A stretch of 64,000 nt of DNA, taken from contig CAJKGK010000001.1 in the NCBI GenBank assembly GCA_905199445.1, forward strand, positions 186,001-250,000, read 5' to 3'. The position numbers and the translations under genes are program-made. Shown here piece after piece: positions 1 through 9,192 of the stretch. The notes under the pieces are model-generated. The model saw only the letters and a list, made by a program, of their open reading frames with translations, did not search any database and had not been told where the DNA came from. Numbering within the stretch: the first letter of the stretch is position 1; each line of letters begins with the position of its first letter. The DNA comes from an uncultured Lachnospiraceae bacterium (GTDB taxonomy: Bacteria; Bacillota; Clostridia; Lachnospirales; Lachnospiraceae).

Positions 1-288
1 TGCGTTTTTCTTTGTACGTACAACTTTACTGTCCTCGCGTATTCCTGTATCCTTGCCAAAAATAATACAGCCAATACTGTCCTGACGAATATCCTGAACC
101 ATACCCTTAAGACCGTTTTCGAAAATAACGATTTCTCCGTAAACAGCATGGTCTATTCCGTAAATACGGGCAATGCCGTCACCTACAGAAATTACCCGTC
201 CCGTTTCCTGCTCACGGCATACTTCATCGTAATTTTCAATTTCTTCTTTCAGTATGGAAATAATTTCATCTGAATTGATTGCGCCCAA
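1..288 (-). CDS. atpA: ATP synthase F1 subunit alpha, N-terminal part (cut by window edge)
   Basis: Reading the minus strand from a TTG at 288 gives 96 codons open to the window edge. The product begins LGAINSDEIISILKEEI and goes on through a GRVISVGDGIARIYG stretch, the beta-barrel start typical of F1 alpha. The alpha subunit forms the catalytic hexamer of F1 with beta. A GGAGG lies 8 bases before the TTG; an in-frame GTG at 297 would overlap the atpH stop and sits inside the ribosome site, so TTG is preferred. The gene follows atpH by 5 bases, the usual order of the atp operon. The nucleotide-binding domain lies outside the window. Confidence 0.93.
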   Translation of the reverse strand, partial: MGAINSDEIISILKEEIENYDEVCREQETGRVISVGDGIARIYGIDHAVYGEIVIFENGLKGMVQDIRQDSIGCIIFGKDTGIREDSKVVRTKKNA

Positions 289-293
289 TCCTT

Positions 294-806
294 TCACCTC
301 CGGGTTAATTTCTGTTCAAGCCGATTAAAGCGTCCCTTTAAACTGTAGTCATATTCATAATCTTTGACTTTCAGAATAAACCCGCCAATCAGCGATGTAT
401 CCTCAACCATTTCAAAATCAACATGTTCTGCATGATATCTTTTTTTAATGAAGTTTCTCATTCCTTCAAGCTGCATAGCCTGTGGCGCTGTCACATAATA
501 AAGTTGGGCACGCACAGACTTTTGAAGCCTTGCCTCATATTCTCCGTAGGCCGCTGCAATATCCGGAAACTGACCAATCCTGCAGTGACGGCATAAAACC
601 TTCATAAAATTTTTCACGTTTTCAGGAAAAACACGGTCAATGACCGCCGATTTTTCCTTCATTGATACCGCAGGGCAGGTCAAAACCTTTAAAATCTCCG
701 GCACCGTGCAAACCATCTCGCCTGCTGCCTCAACGTCTGACAGAGGTATCCCCAGCTCATGCAAAACTCTTGCATAATATTCAGTGCTCTGAGTCATGCC
801 TCTCAC
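294..806 (-). CDS. atpH: ATP synthase F1 subunit delta
   Basis: A 170-aa protein of the OSCP/delta family, the peripheral connector that joins F1 to the b-subunit stalk. The C-terminal part (SLIGGFILKVKDYEYDYSLKGRF) carries the conserved glycine-rich delta signature, and the length is normal. It lies between atpF and atpA and overlaps the end of atpF by 26 bases, suggesting translational coupling. The start is uncertain: GTG at 806 gives the longest form; ATG at 797 has AGGTGA just upstream and gives a protein starting MTQSTEYY. Confidence 0.93.
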   Translation of the reverse strand: MRGMTQSTEYYARVLHELGIPLSDVEAAGEMVCTVPEILKVLTCPAVSMKEKSAVIDRVFPENVKNFMKVLCRHCRIGQFPDIAAAYGEYEARLQKSVRAQLYYVTAPQAMQLEGMRNFIKKRYHAEHVDFEMVEDTSLIGGFILKVKDYEYDYSLKGRFNRLEQKLTRR

Positions 807-1278
807 CTGTTTCCTCTAAAAATTGATTATATAAATCCAGGTCATCCCGGCTGCTTTTACCGGATCCGGTAACTTTGCGGGCAGCGTCCATGGCCAGTTC
901 GGCCACCTGGGATTTAAGATCCTGCATTGTTTTTTCTTTTTCCAGAGAAATTGTTTTTTGCGCATTTTCCATGATCTGAGCCGCATTGGCATCGGCATCT
1001 TTCAAAATTCGGTTATATTCCGCCTGCGCATTTTCTTTGGCCTCTGCCACAATTTTTCTGGATTCTTCCCGCGCGCCCGAAAGCGCTGCTTTGTAATGTT
1101 CCTTCAGTTCCATAGCTTCCGCCTGATCTGTTCTGGCCTTTGAAAAGCCTTCTTCAATTGTCTTTTTGCGTTCTTCCATAATATTCATAATGGGGCCAAA
1201 CAAAAACTTCCGCATAAGAAAATAAAAAACAACCAGGTTGATCAGCGTAAAGAGAAGGTTCCAGTCAAGTTTCAGCAC
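781..1278 (-). CDS. atpF: ATP synthase F0 subunit b
   Basis: 165 aa with one N-terminal membrane helix (about residues 5-27, LLFTLINLVVFYFLMRKFLF) followed by a long charged helix rich in Glu, Lys and Ala. This is the standard b-subunit design: membrane anchor plus dimeric stator stalk that binds delta. The start is a GTG with GGCGGG upstream. It lies between atpE and atpH in the usual order, and its end overlaps atpH. Confidence 0.94.
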   Translation of the reverse strand: MLKLDWNLLFTLINLVVFYFLMRKFLFGPIMNIMEERKKTIEEGFSKARTDQAEAMELKEHYKAALSGAREESRKIVAEAKENAQAEYNRILKDADANAAQIMENAQKTISLEKEKTMQDLKSQVAELAMDAARKVTGSGKSSRDDLDLYNQFLEETGERHDSEH

Positions 1279-1319
1279 CTTTCCCGCCTGCCTTTCTTAC
1301 ATAATTTAACCGTTGATGA

Positions 1320-1541
1320 TCAGCCCAGGAACAGGATAATAAACAGTGCCACAATGAAACCATAAATCGCTGTCGCCTCTGCCAGAGCACAGCCAAGAAT
1401 CAGTGATTTACTGATTTTGCTCTCAGCTTCCGGCTGTCTGGCAATGGCTTCAACAGCTTTTCCTGTTGCAAGTCCAATACCAATACCTGCGCCAACACCT
1501 GTTAATACTGCGATTGCTGCTCCGATTGCTACTAATGTCAT
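1320..1541 (-). CDS. atpE: ATP synthase F0 subunit c
   Basis: 73-aa proteolipid of two membrane helices joined by the polar loop ARQPEA, which contacts F1. The essential ion-binding carboxylate is Glu55 in ALAEATAIYG. The residues that mark sodium-type c subunits (Gln at the helix 1 site and Ser after the Glu) are Ile22 and Ala56 here, so the ring is predicted to carry protons. GGATGG precedes the ATG. It lies between atpB and atpF. Confidence 0.95.
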   Translation of the reverse strand: MTLVAIGAAIAVLTGVGAGIGIGLATGKAVEAIARQPEAESKISKSLILGCALAEATAIYGFIVALFIILFLG

Positions 1542-1603
1542 AATAAATCCATCCTTTCAAATAAAAATGTTCATTCGTTTTTCATTCATCTTTAAAACTG
1601 CGG

Positions 1604-2272
1604 CTATTCATCTTCCACAGCTTCCTTGATAAACAGCGTTGTCAGGAATACAAAAACATATGCCTGAATGATTCCGTCAAATATATCAAAATACATGCTG
1701 AATGGAATCGGTAAAAATACTGGGAGTAACATCTTAATCAGCTCCATGACCACAAACGATCCAAGGACATTGCCAAACAGACGCATACAAAGTGACAGCG
1801 GCCGGATGAATAGTTCCAGAATATTTAACGGCAGAATCACCGCTACCGGCTGCGCAAATGCGTGAAGCCAGCCCTTCACACCTTTTTGCCGAATCCCCGC
1901 ATATTCAATAAGGAAAATACTTGCAATGCCCAATGCGGCCGTTACATTCATATCCTTTGTCGGTGGGGTAAAGCCTAGAATACCGATCAGATTGGAGGCT
2001 CCAATATACAGCGCTACAGTCATCAGATACGGGATATAACGATAGCCGTTTTTCCCGATGGTCTCTTCGAAAAAATTCAGAAGAAAGCTGACCGCCGATT
2101 CCAGAAGCAGCTGCTTTCTGCTCGGATTTTCCACCCTGAGATTTCTTACCAGGACAATGGCCAGAATAGTAAAAATGGCCATAATAATCCAAGTAACCAC
2201 AACGGATTCATAAATCGGTATGCCGTCTCCGATGGGTATAGTGAAAACAGTTTTCACATTCAGGGCATTCAT
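1604..2272 (-). CDS. atpB: ATP synthase F0 subunit a
   Basis: 222-aa multi-pass membrane protein that forms the ion half-channels beside the c-ring. The stretch ELFIRPLSLCMRLFGN contains the essential channel arginine and the conserved RLFGN of subunit a. It is the first atp gene here; no atpI lies upstream. The ATG at 2272 (or TTG at 2275) has only a weak AGAAG ribosome site. A much stronger AAAGGAGGG sits about 22 bases further upstream with no usable in-frame start after it, which is odd. Confidence 0.94.
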   Translation of the reverse strand: MNALNVKTVFTIPIGDGIPIYESVVVTWIIMAIFTILAIVLVRNLRVENPSRKQLLLESAVSFLLNFFEETIGKNGYRYIPYLMTVALYIGASNLIGILGFTPPTKDMNVTAALGIASIFLIEYAGIRQKGVKGWLHAFAQPVAVILPLNILELFIRPLSLCMRLFGNVLGSFVVMELIKMLLPVFLPIPFSMYFDIFDGIIQAYVFVFLTTLFIKEAVEDE

Positions 2273-2357
2273 CAAATCTTCTGCGAATTGTTCCGTATGA
2301 CTCCCTCCTTTGTGCTATTTTATAGACCAGAAAAAAAGTCAGTAAAAATGGACAATT

Positions 2358-2408
2358 ACAATCTGGAAACCACACAATTTTTGTTAAATTCTGTAGTTTC
2401 CAGATTGT
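2358..2408 (-). other. Stem-loop in the leader between atpB and the LysR gene
   Basis: A 13-bp perfect inverted repeat, ACAATCTGGAAAC at 2358-2370 and GTTTCCAGATTGT at 2396-2408, with a 25-base loop. It lies about 85 bases upstream of atpB in the probable 5' leader of the atp operon. On the minus strand a short T-run begins about 9 bases after the stem, too far for a standard terminator. It could be a regulatory leader structure or a protein-binding site. The rest of 2276-2610 shows no gene. Confidence 0.5.
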
Positions 2409-2610
2409 CACTGCCCCATTACCCATACTTTCTTCCGCCTTGCACAGTTTACTACTTTTATTTTATCTTGAAAAATGATAATATATTATGATAGATATAA
2501 CAATTTGTTATGGTATTTCATGCTGTTACGAAATCACAGACCATCCGCATAGGATATATTGTTACAGAATGACTTAAAGAAAACATTAGAAAGGTGTGAA
2601 AAAGTTCGAA

Positions 2611-3528
2611 ATGTCTGCAAATTTTGAATATTATAAGATATTTTATTATGTTGCCCGCTATGGCAATTTTACTCAGGCCGCCAATGCCCTTCTTTCCAGC
2701 CAGCCGGCCATCACCCGTGCCATGCAGAATCTGGAAAATGAGCTGGGCTGCCGCCTGTTTATCCGTTCCCGCCACGGTGTTACACTGACTGCAGAAGGCG
2801 AACTTTTATATTCCCATGTTCAGCCGGCCTGTGAACACCTGCTTAAAGGCGAAGAAGACCTGGATACCACACTGAATCTGCGTAAAGGCATTATTTATAT
2901 TGGAACAACAGAAACCGCCCTCCACTGCTACCTTCTGGAAAAGCTAAGCATCTTCCATAAGCTCTACCCTGGCGTCCGAATGAAGCTGATCAATAATTCC
3001 ACCCCCAGCGCCCTTCAGGACATCAAATCGGGGATTGTGGACCTTGCATTGGTCACAACCCCCTTTGACTGTGCATCTCCTCTGAAATATATTTCCTTAA
3101 AATCCTGTCAGGATATCCTTGTTGGCGGACTGGAATTTGAACACCTGGCCCAGGGGGTCCACCACCTGGCAGATCTGAGTCAGTATCCGCTGGTCTCTCT
3201 GGCACCCAACACCATGACCCACCAGTTTTATCATCAATTTTATAACGCGCATCATCAGATTCTGCGTCCGGATATCGAACTGGCCGCTGCCAATTTGATT
3301 CTGCCGGTCATTGAACGCGGACTTGGCATTGGTTATATTCCGGAGGAAATGGTAGCGGATAAGCTAAAAAAACACCAGCTTGTTCAAATACAGCTTTATG
3401 AAAAAATCCCCCAACGGGAAATCTGCATGGTCTGGGATTCCAAACGCCCATTAAGCACAGCCATGCGTCAGATGATCAAGCTTTTTAAAGATGACTCGGC
3501 ATCCAGCCATTTTCCACAGCATTCCTGA
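2611..3528 (+). CDS. LysR-family transcriptional regulator
   Basis: 305 aa. The N-terminal winged helix-turn-helix (FTQAANALLSSQPAITRAMQNLE) is the LysR type, followed by a periplasmic-binding-protein-like effector domain. ATG at 2611 gives the family start MSANFEYYKIFYYVA; a GTG at 2596 is also open but sits on the GAAAGG ribosome site. The gene converges with the GH5 gene and their 3' ends overlap by 44 bases. It is divergent from the atp operon. The target genes and the ligand cannot be told from the sequence. Confidence 0.9.
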   Translation: MSANFEYYKIFYYVARYGNFTQAANALLSSQPAITRAMQNLENELGCRLFIRSRHGVTLTAEGELLYSHVQPACEHLLKGEEDLDTTLNLRKGIIYIGTTETALHCYLLEKLSIFHKLYPGVRMKLINNSTPSALQDIKSGIVDLALVTTPFDCASPLKYISLKSCQDILVGGLEFEHLAQGVHHLADLSQYPLVSLAPNTMTHQFYHQFYNAHHQILRPDIELAAANLILPVIERGLGIGYIPEEMVADKLKKHQLVQIQLYEKIPQREICMVWDSKRPLSTAMRQMIKLFKDDSASSHFPQHS

Positions 3529-4576
3529 AATCCCAGCCTTCGGGACCATTAATCAGCTTGTAGCTCCACCAGAAATACCCCATACAGTTTTCCCAGGCCG
3601 ACAGCTGAGCATCCGCCAAAAGTCTGTAGAATAAATCTTTTTGAACCGGTGTGCGTTCCTTATTCGTGGATGGTGTATGACTTAAGCACCATTCACCGAT
3701 GACAACCGGCATCGTTGTTTTCATGGATTCCAGTTTTTCCACATGCTCTCTGAAGATTTTCCGAATATATTCCACCTCATCACAGCCATCCGCGGAACCC
3801 ATACCCAGGTACCAGTGGGCATCCAGAATCACATTTTTATATTCCGGCTCCTGCATAAAACCATACCAGGCCTCAAAACGGAAAGCATCATGCATCACAA
3901 CGGCTTTACTTTCATCCATATGTCTGCGAATCACATGATAAGCATCTTTATAAAACTTCTTTAATACCGACAGGGGAACAAAATCCGATCCCTCTGCCCG
4001 TTTAGGATCATGGGGTGGATATTTGCTGCGGGTCGATTCCCACATCTGTTCTGAAATAGGTTCATTGATCACTTCAATTCCCCAAAGCTGAGGACTGCTG
4101 CCATACCTGGCTGCCAGTTTTTCAAGAACAACCAGCAAACGATTGATCCTTGCTTCGGACTGGAAGCATTTACATACACCACAGATGCCTCCATTATCAA
4201 AGCCATTCTGGCTTTCCGGCGCTGTATGAAGATCAATTAAAATCTCAAGTCCGGTTTCTTTTGCCCATTCAAATGCCAGATCCAGATACTCGATACATGG
4301 AACATAAGGCTTACAATACTCCGGATCATCGCCAAAAATAAAATGAGGCACCGGAATACGGACAACATTCATCCCCCGCTCCTTAATATATTCAAAATCC
4401 CTTTTTGTAATATAAGTATCTCTGTGTGCCTTTAAACGGGCTTTAAGCTCCGCCTCCGGCAGCTGACGGCACAGTTCATCCTCATCTTCCGCCGTTGTTC
4501 CTTCAAATAGTGTCCGGTTCATCCACTTTTCCAGGACAAGCCAGTTCCCTAAATTCACGCCTTTAATTTGTGCCAT
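3485..4576 (-). CDS. Glycoside hydrolase family 5, exo-1,3-glucanase-like, cytoplasmic
   Basis: 363 aa. It starts with KGVNLGNWLVLEKWM, typical of the glucan 1,3-beta-glucosidase type of GH5. The acid/base glutamate is in EVINEP and the nucleophile glutamate in VVIGEW; a late YFWWSYK aromatic motif is also present. No signal peptide is seen, so it probably acts on imported oligosaccharides or glycosides inside the cell. An AAAGGGGG ribosome site precedes the ATG. The substrate (beta-1,3-glucan pieces or another beta-glucoside) is an inference. Confidence 0.85.
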   Translation of the reverse strand: MAQIKGVNLGNWLVLEKWMNRTLFEGTTAEDEDELCRQLPEAELKARLKAHRDTYITKRDFEYIKERGMNVVRIPVPHFIFGDDPEYCKPYVPCIEYLDLAFEWAKETGLEILIDLHTAPESQNGFDNGGICGVCKCFQSEARINRLLVVLEKLAARYGSSPQLWGIEVINEPISEQMWESTRSKYPPHDPKRAEGSDFVPLSVLKKFYKDAYHVIRRHMDESKAVVMHDAFRFEAWYGFMQEPEYKNVILDAHWYLGMGSADGCDEVEYIRKIFREHVEKLESMKTTMPVVIGEWCLSHTPSTNKERTPVQKDLFYRLLADAQLSAWENCMGYFWWSYKLINGPEGWDFRNAVENGWMPSHL

Positions 4577-4767
4577 AAAAAAAAGTCCCCCTTATATAGA
4601 TTACCCTCCAAGACCAGCCTTTTTTGCCCGGTCTTTTCCTGCACCGAGTTTTTCCTCTGTATGCAATAGGTATGCTTACAGTATAGCACCCTGTGTCTGT
4701 ATATACCAAAGACATTTTATATCACTATCCGGACATCTGGAAAATCTTTGTAAATCTATAAAAAAAC

Positions 4768-4805
4768 ATCCCGGGAACCGCATCAATCCAGACGGTTTCC
4801 GGGAT
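4768..4805 (-). terminator. Intrinsic terminator after lysA
   Basis: On the minus strand, ATCCCGGAAACCG pairs with CGGTTCCCGGGAT around a 12-base loop, with one mismatch, and is followed by TGTTTTTTT. It lies 35 bases beyond the lysA stop. The rest of the gap to the GH5 gene (4577-4767) shows no gene. Confidence 0.85.
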
Positions 4806-4839
4806 AAAAGTTTCTGATTTATTCCTGATCGGCTTCTGA

Positions 4840-6108
4840 TTATTTATACTGATCAAACATTCCGGTAAAATCAAAGGTGGCAAAATAATCTCCCGGTGTT
4901 TCAGCACGGCGAATCAGCTGAGTTGTCCCATCTTCTTTTAAAAGAATCTCTGCGGAACGCAGCTTGCCGTTATAGTTATATCCCATGGAAAAGCCGTGGG
5001 CACCGGTATCATGGATAATTATATAATCACCGATATCAATTTTAGGCAGCATCCGATCCACTGCAAATTTATCATTATTTTCACACAAAGAGCCTGTCAC
5101 ATCATATTTATGATCACAGGGCCAGTCTTCCTTGCCTGCCACAGTGATGTGATGATAAGAACCATACATAGCCGGACGCATAAGATTGCAGGCGCAGGCA
5201 TCCAGCCCAATGTACTCTTTAAAAATATGCTTTTCATGAATTGCCGTGGCAATCAGATGTCCGTAAGGTGCCAGCATAAAACGTCCCATCTCCGTAAATA
5301 TGGCCACATCACCCATACCTGCGGGAACGAGAATTTCTTCGAATACCTGACGCACTCCCTCACCGATCACTTCAATATCATTGGCCGGTTCATCGGGATG
5401 ATAAGGAATACCAACGCCGCCGGATAAATTAATAAACTTAATATCAGCGCCGGTTTCTTCCTTAAGTTCAACAGCCGTCTGGAAAAGAATCCTGGCCAGG
5501 GCCGGATAATATTCATTTGTTTTTGTATTGCTGGCCAAAAAAGCATGAAGTCCAAAGTATTTGGCGCCTTTGGCCTTAAGACGTTTAAAGCCTTCCGTCA
5601 GCTGAGCCCGTGTAAAGCCATATTTTGCTTCTCCCGGTGTGTCCATAATGGATGTGCTGATTTTAAAATCTCCGCCGGTATTAAAACGGCAGCAAATGGT
5701 TTCCGGTATGCTGCCAGTGGCTTTTTCCAGAAAATCAATATGCGTATAATCATCCAGATTAATAATAGCCCCCAGCTGTTTGGCCAAAACAAACTCCCTT
5801 GCCGGCGTCGCATTGGAAGAAAACATAATATCATGGCCTTTAAATCCACAGGCGTCAGACATCATCAGTTCTGTCTCCGATGAACAGTCTGTACCGCAGC
5901 CTTCCTCCTGAAGAATTTTTAAAATAAACGGATTCGGTGTGGCCTTTACTGCAAAATATTCTCTAAAGCCTTTATTCCAGGAAAAAGCCTTATAAACCTT
6001 GCGGGCGTTTTCCCGGATTCCCTTTTCGTCATACAGATGGAACGGTGTCGGATATTTTTTGACAATCTCATCCAGTTGTTCCTTGGTCACAAATGGTTTT
6101 TTCTCCAT
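4840..6108 (-). CDS. lysA: Diaminopimelate decarboxylase
   Basis: 422-aa PLP enzyme of the alanine-racemase-fold decarboxylases. It makes L-lysine from meso-diaminopimelate. The PLP lysine lies in FAVKATPNP near residue 53, the glycine loop is NLSGGVGIPYH, and the C-terminal barrel has the substrate motif GSLCENND and a late MGYNYN. GGAGA precedes the ATG. The related carboxynorspermidine and ornithine decarboxylases are alternatives, but the C-D-N motif and length fit LysA. A terminator follows directly. dapF is 45 kb away. Confidence 0.85.
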   Translation of the reverse strand: MEKKPFVTKEQLDEIVKKYPTPFHLYDEKGIRENARKVYKAFSWNKGFREYFAVKATPNPFILKILQEEGCGTDCSSETELMMSDACGFKGHDIMFSSNATPAREFVLAKQLGAIINLDDYTHIDFLEKATGSIPETICCRFNTGGDFKISTSIMDTPGEAKYGFTRAQLTEGFKRLKAKGAKYFGLHAFLASNTKTNEYYPALARILFQTAVELKEETGADIKFINLSGGVGIPYHPDEPANDIEVIGEGVRQVFEEILVPAGMGDVAIFTEMGRFMLAPYGHLIATAIHEKHIFKEYIGLDACACNLMRPAMYGSYHHITVAGKEDWPCDHKYDVTGSLCENNDKFAVDRMLPKIDIGDYIIIHDTGAHGFSMGYNYNGKLRSAEILLKEDGTTQLIRRAETPGDYFATFDFTGMFDQYK

Positions 6109-6189
6109 GAAAGTCTCCTTTAAATCATTATTTAGTCAATCACAATGGATATGCATACACAAAATCACGCTTTGGTATCATACACTTTT

Positions 6190-7257
6190 TTATTTCACTT
6201 TGACAATCCAGCCTTCAGGACCTTTAAGGGTACCTTTCTGAATGCCTGTAATTGTATCATAAACCCGCTGACTCACAGGGCCGATCTTGCCTCCGTTAAT
6301 TTCCATATGATGGCCTTCCCATAAAAGCTCTCCAACCGGTGAAATAACTGCCGCTGTGCCGGTTCCAAATACCTCTTCCAGTTCACCTTTCTGGTATGCC
6401 TCATAAATCTCATCAATGGAAATCCGACGTTCACATGTGGGAATTCCCCATTCTTTACACAGACAAAGCACAGAATCTCTTGTCACTCCCGGTAAAATAG
6501 AGCCATTAAGCTCAGGTGTAGTTACAACGCCGTTAATCTTAAAGAAAATATTCATGGCGCCCACTTCCTCAATGTACTTACGGTGCACACCATCCAGCCA
6601 TAAAACCTGAGAATAACCGGCATCATGGGCCTTGACCTGAGACTTCATACTGGCCACATAATTGCCGCCGGTTTTGGCCTCGCCGATGCCCCCTTTAACG
6701 GCACGTACATACTCATCCTCGATAAAGATCTTCACCGGATTAATACCTTCTGGGTAATAAGCACCTACCGGAGAACAAATAATCATAAAACGATACCAGT
6801 CAGCCGGACGAACGCCTAAAAACGGATCCATCGCAATCACAAACGGACGAATGTAAAGCGCTGTGCCATCCCTGTCAGGAACCCAGTCTGCATTGGCTTT
6901 CACCACAGCCTTCAGAGCCTGCATAAAATCCTCCTCATCAATATGAGGAATACAGAGTCTTGTATTACTGTTATTGGCACGTTCAATATTTTTATTGGGA
7001 CGGAACAGCTGAATCTCCCCATCAGCGGTTTTGTATGCCTTAAGGCCTTCAAACATTTCCTGTCCATAATGGAAAACCATGGCTGCCGGAGAAATGGAAA
7101 ATTCTCCGTAGGGTTCTACTCTGGGACGAATCCAGCCTTTGCCGGTTTCATACTCCATTGTAAACATATAATCTGCAAAAACAGTACCAAACACAAGATG
7201 ATCCGGGTCTGGCTTTTTACCCGGATGAGTTGTCGGTATAAACTTGATATCTAACAT
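6190..7257 (-). CDS. ilvE: Branched-chain amino acid aminotransferase
   Basis: 355 aa, fold-type IV PLP transaminase of the class found in Gram-positives and eukaryotes. It swaps amino groups between Leu/Ile/Val and their 2-oxoacids using glutamate. Recognised stretches are FHYGQEMFEGLKAYK at the N-terminus, the PLP lysine in GEAKTGGNYVAS, and EVGAMNIFF. The start at 7257 has GAGAGG 9 bases upstream. A TTGACA promoter lies 72-100 bases before it, so the gene has its own promoter behind folA. Confidence 0.92.
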   Translation of the reverse strand: MLDIKFIPTTHPGKKPDPDHLVFGTVFADYMFTMEYETGKGWIRPRVEPYGEFSISPAAMVFHYGQEMFEGLKAYKTADGEIQLFRPNKNIERANNSNTRLCIPHIDEEDFMQALKAVVKANADWVPDRDGTALYIRPFVIAMDPFLGVRPADWYRFMIICSPVGAYYPEGINPVKIFIEDEYVRAVKGGIGEAKTGGNYVASMKSQVKAHDAGYSQVLWLDGVHRKYIEEVGAMNIFFKINGVVTTPELNGSILPGVTRDSVLCLCKEWGIPTCERRISIDEIYEAYQKGELEEVFGTGTAAVISPVGELLWEGHHMEINGGKIGPVSQRVYDTITGIQKGTLKGPEGWIVKVK

Positions 7258-7328
7258 ATCCTTCATCCTCTCACTTATCACTCGATAGGAAGCTTCTTTA
7301 CTGCTTTACCGGGTTAATTTATTCATAT

Positions 7329-7357
7329 ATTATTGTACAAACACGAGAAATTGTCAA
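7329..7357 (-). promoter_or_regulatory. Sigma-A-type promoter of ilvE
   Basis: On the minus strand TTGACA (7357-7352), a 17-base spacer, then AATAAT (7334-7329). The first transcribed base would be near 7322, leaving a leader of about 65 bases before ilvE. I see no leucine-rich leader peptide or T-box in it. Confidence 0.7.
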
Positions 7358-7420
7358 GCCCTTATCCGGACTGCCTGCAATGTCTGTATATGCAATTTGC
7401 TGACAACCCTCATCTGGCAT

Positions 7421-7954
7421 TTACTGACAATGCCTGCGTATGTAATGTGCCATGGCCTCCATGCTGCGTTTACGCACATAAAGAACAAAACTGTATTCCA
7501 GATCAAAATATGTCCGTTCCTCGCTTTCCGCCACAATCTGCCATTCATCATCCAGATCCAGAGACGGGAACCAGGCATCTGCCGCATAAGCATAGTCTAT
7601 TTTCGTCACATGAGCCACATCACAGTAGGGGAGCATTTGTCTGTAAATACGCTCCCCGCCGATCACATAAATATCCTCTGTATCATAATCCGAGACAGCT
7701 TCAAGTGCCGCCTCAACAGACGGTACAACCGTGGCCCCTTTGACTTTATAATTGGGATTTGAAGAAATCACAATATTTTTTCTGTTAGGCAGCGGAATCC
7801 CATTGGGAAAACTCTCCAGTGTCTTTCTTCCCATAATGACTGCCTTCCCTGTCGTTGTACTTTGAAAAAATTTCATATCTTCGGGAATCCGGTTTAACAA
7901 TTCATTGTTATTGCCAATCGCCCAGTTTTGATCAACAGCTACAATCAGATTCAT
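7421..7954 (-). CDS. folA: Dihydrofolate reductase
   Basis: 177 aa. It begins MNLIVAVDQNWAIGNNNELLNRIPEDMKFF, with the WxxG and catalytic acidic residue region, then the NADPH-binding MGRKTLESFP and YVIGGERIY motifs. It reduces dihydrofolate to tetrahydrofolate. Length is about 15 residues above the family norm, with a C-terminal tail. No thyA is adjacent. It follows pepT by 17 bases, so the two may share a transcript. Confidence 0.94.
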   Translation of the reverse strand: MNLIVAVDQNWAIGNNNELLNRIPEDMKFFQSTTTGKAVIMGRKTLESFPNGIPLPNRKNIVISSNPNYKVKGATVVPSVEAALEAVSDYDTEDIYVIGGERIYRQMLPYCDVAHVTKIDYAYAADAWFPSLDLDDEWQIVAESEERTYFDLEYSFVLYVRKRSMEAMAHYIRRHCQ

Positions 7955-7971
7955 TTAAAATTCCTTCTCTT

Positions 7972-9192
7972 TCACTTAAACTGTGCATACTTTTGGATCA
8001 GTCCCACAACAACTGCACTGGCCTTTTCCATACCTTCTTTTGTAATATGTTCCAAAACACCATGATAGGCATAACCGCCGGTTCCCAGATTCGGACACGG
8101 CAGACCCATATAGGATAATCTGCAGCCGTCTGTGCCCCCGCGAACGGGAATAATATCTGCCTTCATGCCCAGGTCAGACATCACCGCTTTGGCATAATCA
8201 ATCAGATGCATATGCTTTTCAATAATTTCTTTCATATTGTAATAAGAATCTGTCAGAGTCAGTTCTACCGTGCCCTGACCATATTTGTCATTAAGCGCAT
8301 CTGCCACTTCAGTCATCTTTTGCTTACGCGCCTCAAAAATTCCCCTGTCATGATCACGGATAATATAACTCATTACCGCGGTTGTCACATCGCCTTTCAT
8401 ACTGTCCAGATGATAAAAACCTTCATAACCTTCTGTGTGGGCAGGGGTCTCACCAACAGGCAGCATGCTGTTAAACTCACAGGCAACCAATGCGGCATTG
8501 ACCATGACATTCTTTGCATCTCCAGGATGAACAGATACCCCATGAATCTTAACCCTGGCAGAAGCAGCGTTAAAAGTTTCATAGGCCAGCTCATTTTCCG
8601 GTCCCCCATCCACAGTATAAGCGTAATCGGCGCCAAACAAATCCACATTAAAATGATCTGCTCCGCGGCCAACCTCTTCGTCTACCGTAAAAGCAATGCA
8701 AAGCGGTCCATGAGGCATATCCTCACTAATCACCTTTTCCACGGCTGTCATAATTTCTGTAATACCGGCTTTATCATCTGCGCCAAGAAGGGTTGTGCCA
8801 TCCGTTGTGACAAGCGTTCTGCCCTTTAAATCTTTTAAATGAGGAAAATCCTTTACGGTAATCCGATCGCCACTTTTTAAAGTCACATCTTCTCCATTGT
8901 AATTTTCAATCACCTGCATGTGTACATGCGCCCCCAAAGCCGCAGGGGCTGTATCCATGTGTGAAATAAAACCTAAAGGCCTGGCGCCCTCCAACCCTGG
9001 CGTGGCAGGCAGCCAACCGTAAACAATGCCGTATTCATCCAGAACAACCTTGGGGACACCGATGGCCTTAAGCTCCTGTTCCAGATATCTGGCCAGATCC
9101 CACTGCTTTTGTGTGGATGGCGTTGTCGAAGATTCTTCATCTGAAGTTGTCTCAAACTTTACATAGGTTTCAAAACGTTTTAAAATATCCAT
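7972..9192 (-). CDS. pepT: Peptidase T (tripeptide aminopeptidase)
   Basis: 406 aa, M20 family zinc peptidase that removes the N-terminal residue of tripeptides in the cytoplasm. Metal ligands and catalytic residues appear in GFISHMDTAPA, LLGADDKAGI and FTVDEEVGRGAD, with a late GTDGCRLS and NLGTGGYAYHG. The length is normal for PepT. GGAAAGGAAA precedes the ATG at 9192. It is followed by folA. Confidence 0.93.
   Translation of the reverse strand: MDILKRFETYVKFETTSDEESSTTPSTQKQWDLARYLEQELKAIGVPKVVLDEYGIVYGWLPATPGLEGARPLGFISHMDTAPAALGAHVHMQVIENYNGEDVTLKSGDRITVKDFPHLKDLKGRTLVTTDGTTLLGADDKAGITEIMTAVEKVISEDMPHGPLCIAFTVDEEVGRGADHFNVDLFGADYAYTVDGGPENELAYETFNAASARVKIHGVSVHPGDAKNVMVNAALVACEFNSMLPVGETPAHTEGYEGFYHLDSMKGDVTTAVMSYIIRDHDRGIFEARKQKMTEVADALNDKYGQGTVELTLTDSYYNMKEIIEKHMHLIDYAKAVMSDLGMKADIIPVRGGTDGCRLSYMGLPCPNLGTGGYAYHGVLEHITKEGMEKASAVVVGLIQKYAQFK

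Noticed and set aside
8206..8829. 207-aa plus-strand frame opposite pepT
   Set aside because: Antisense to a well-conserved gene, rich in His/Ile/Cys as expected for a shadow frame.
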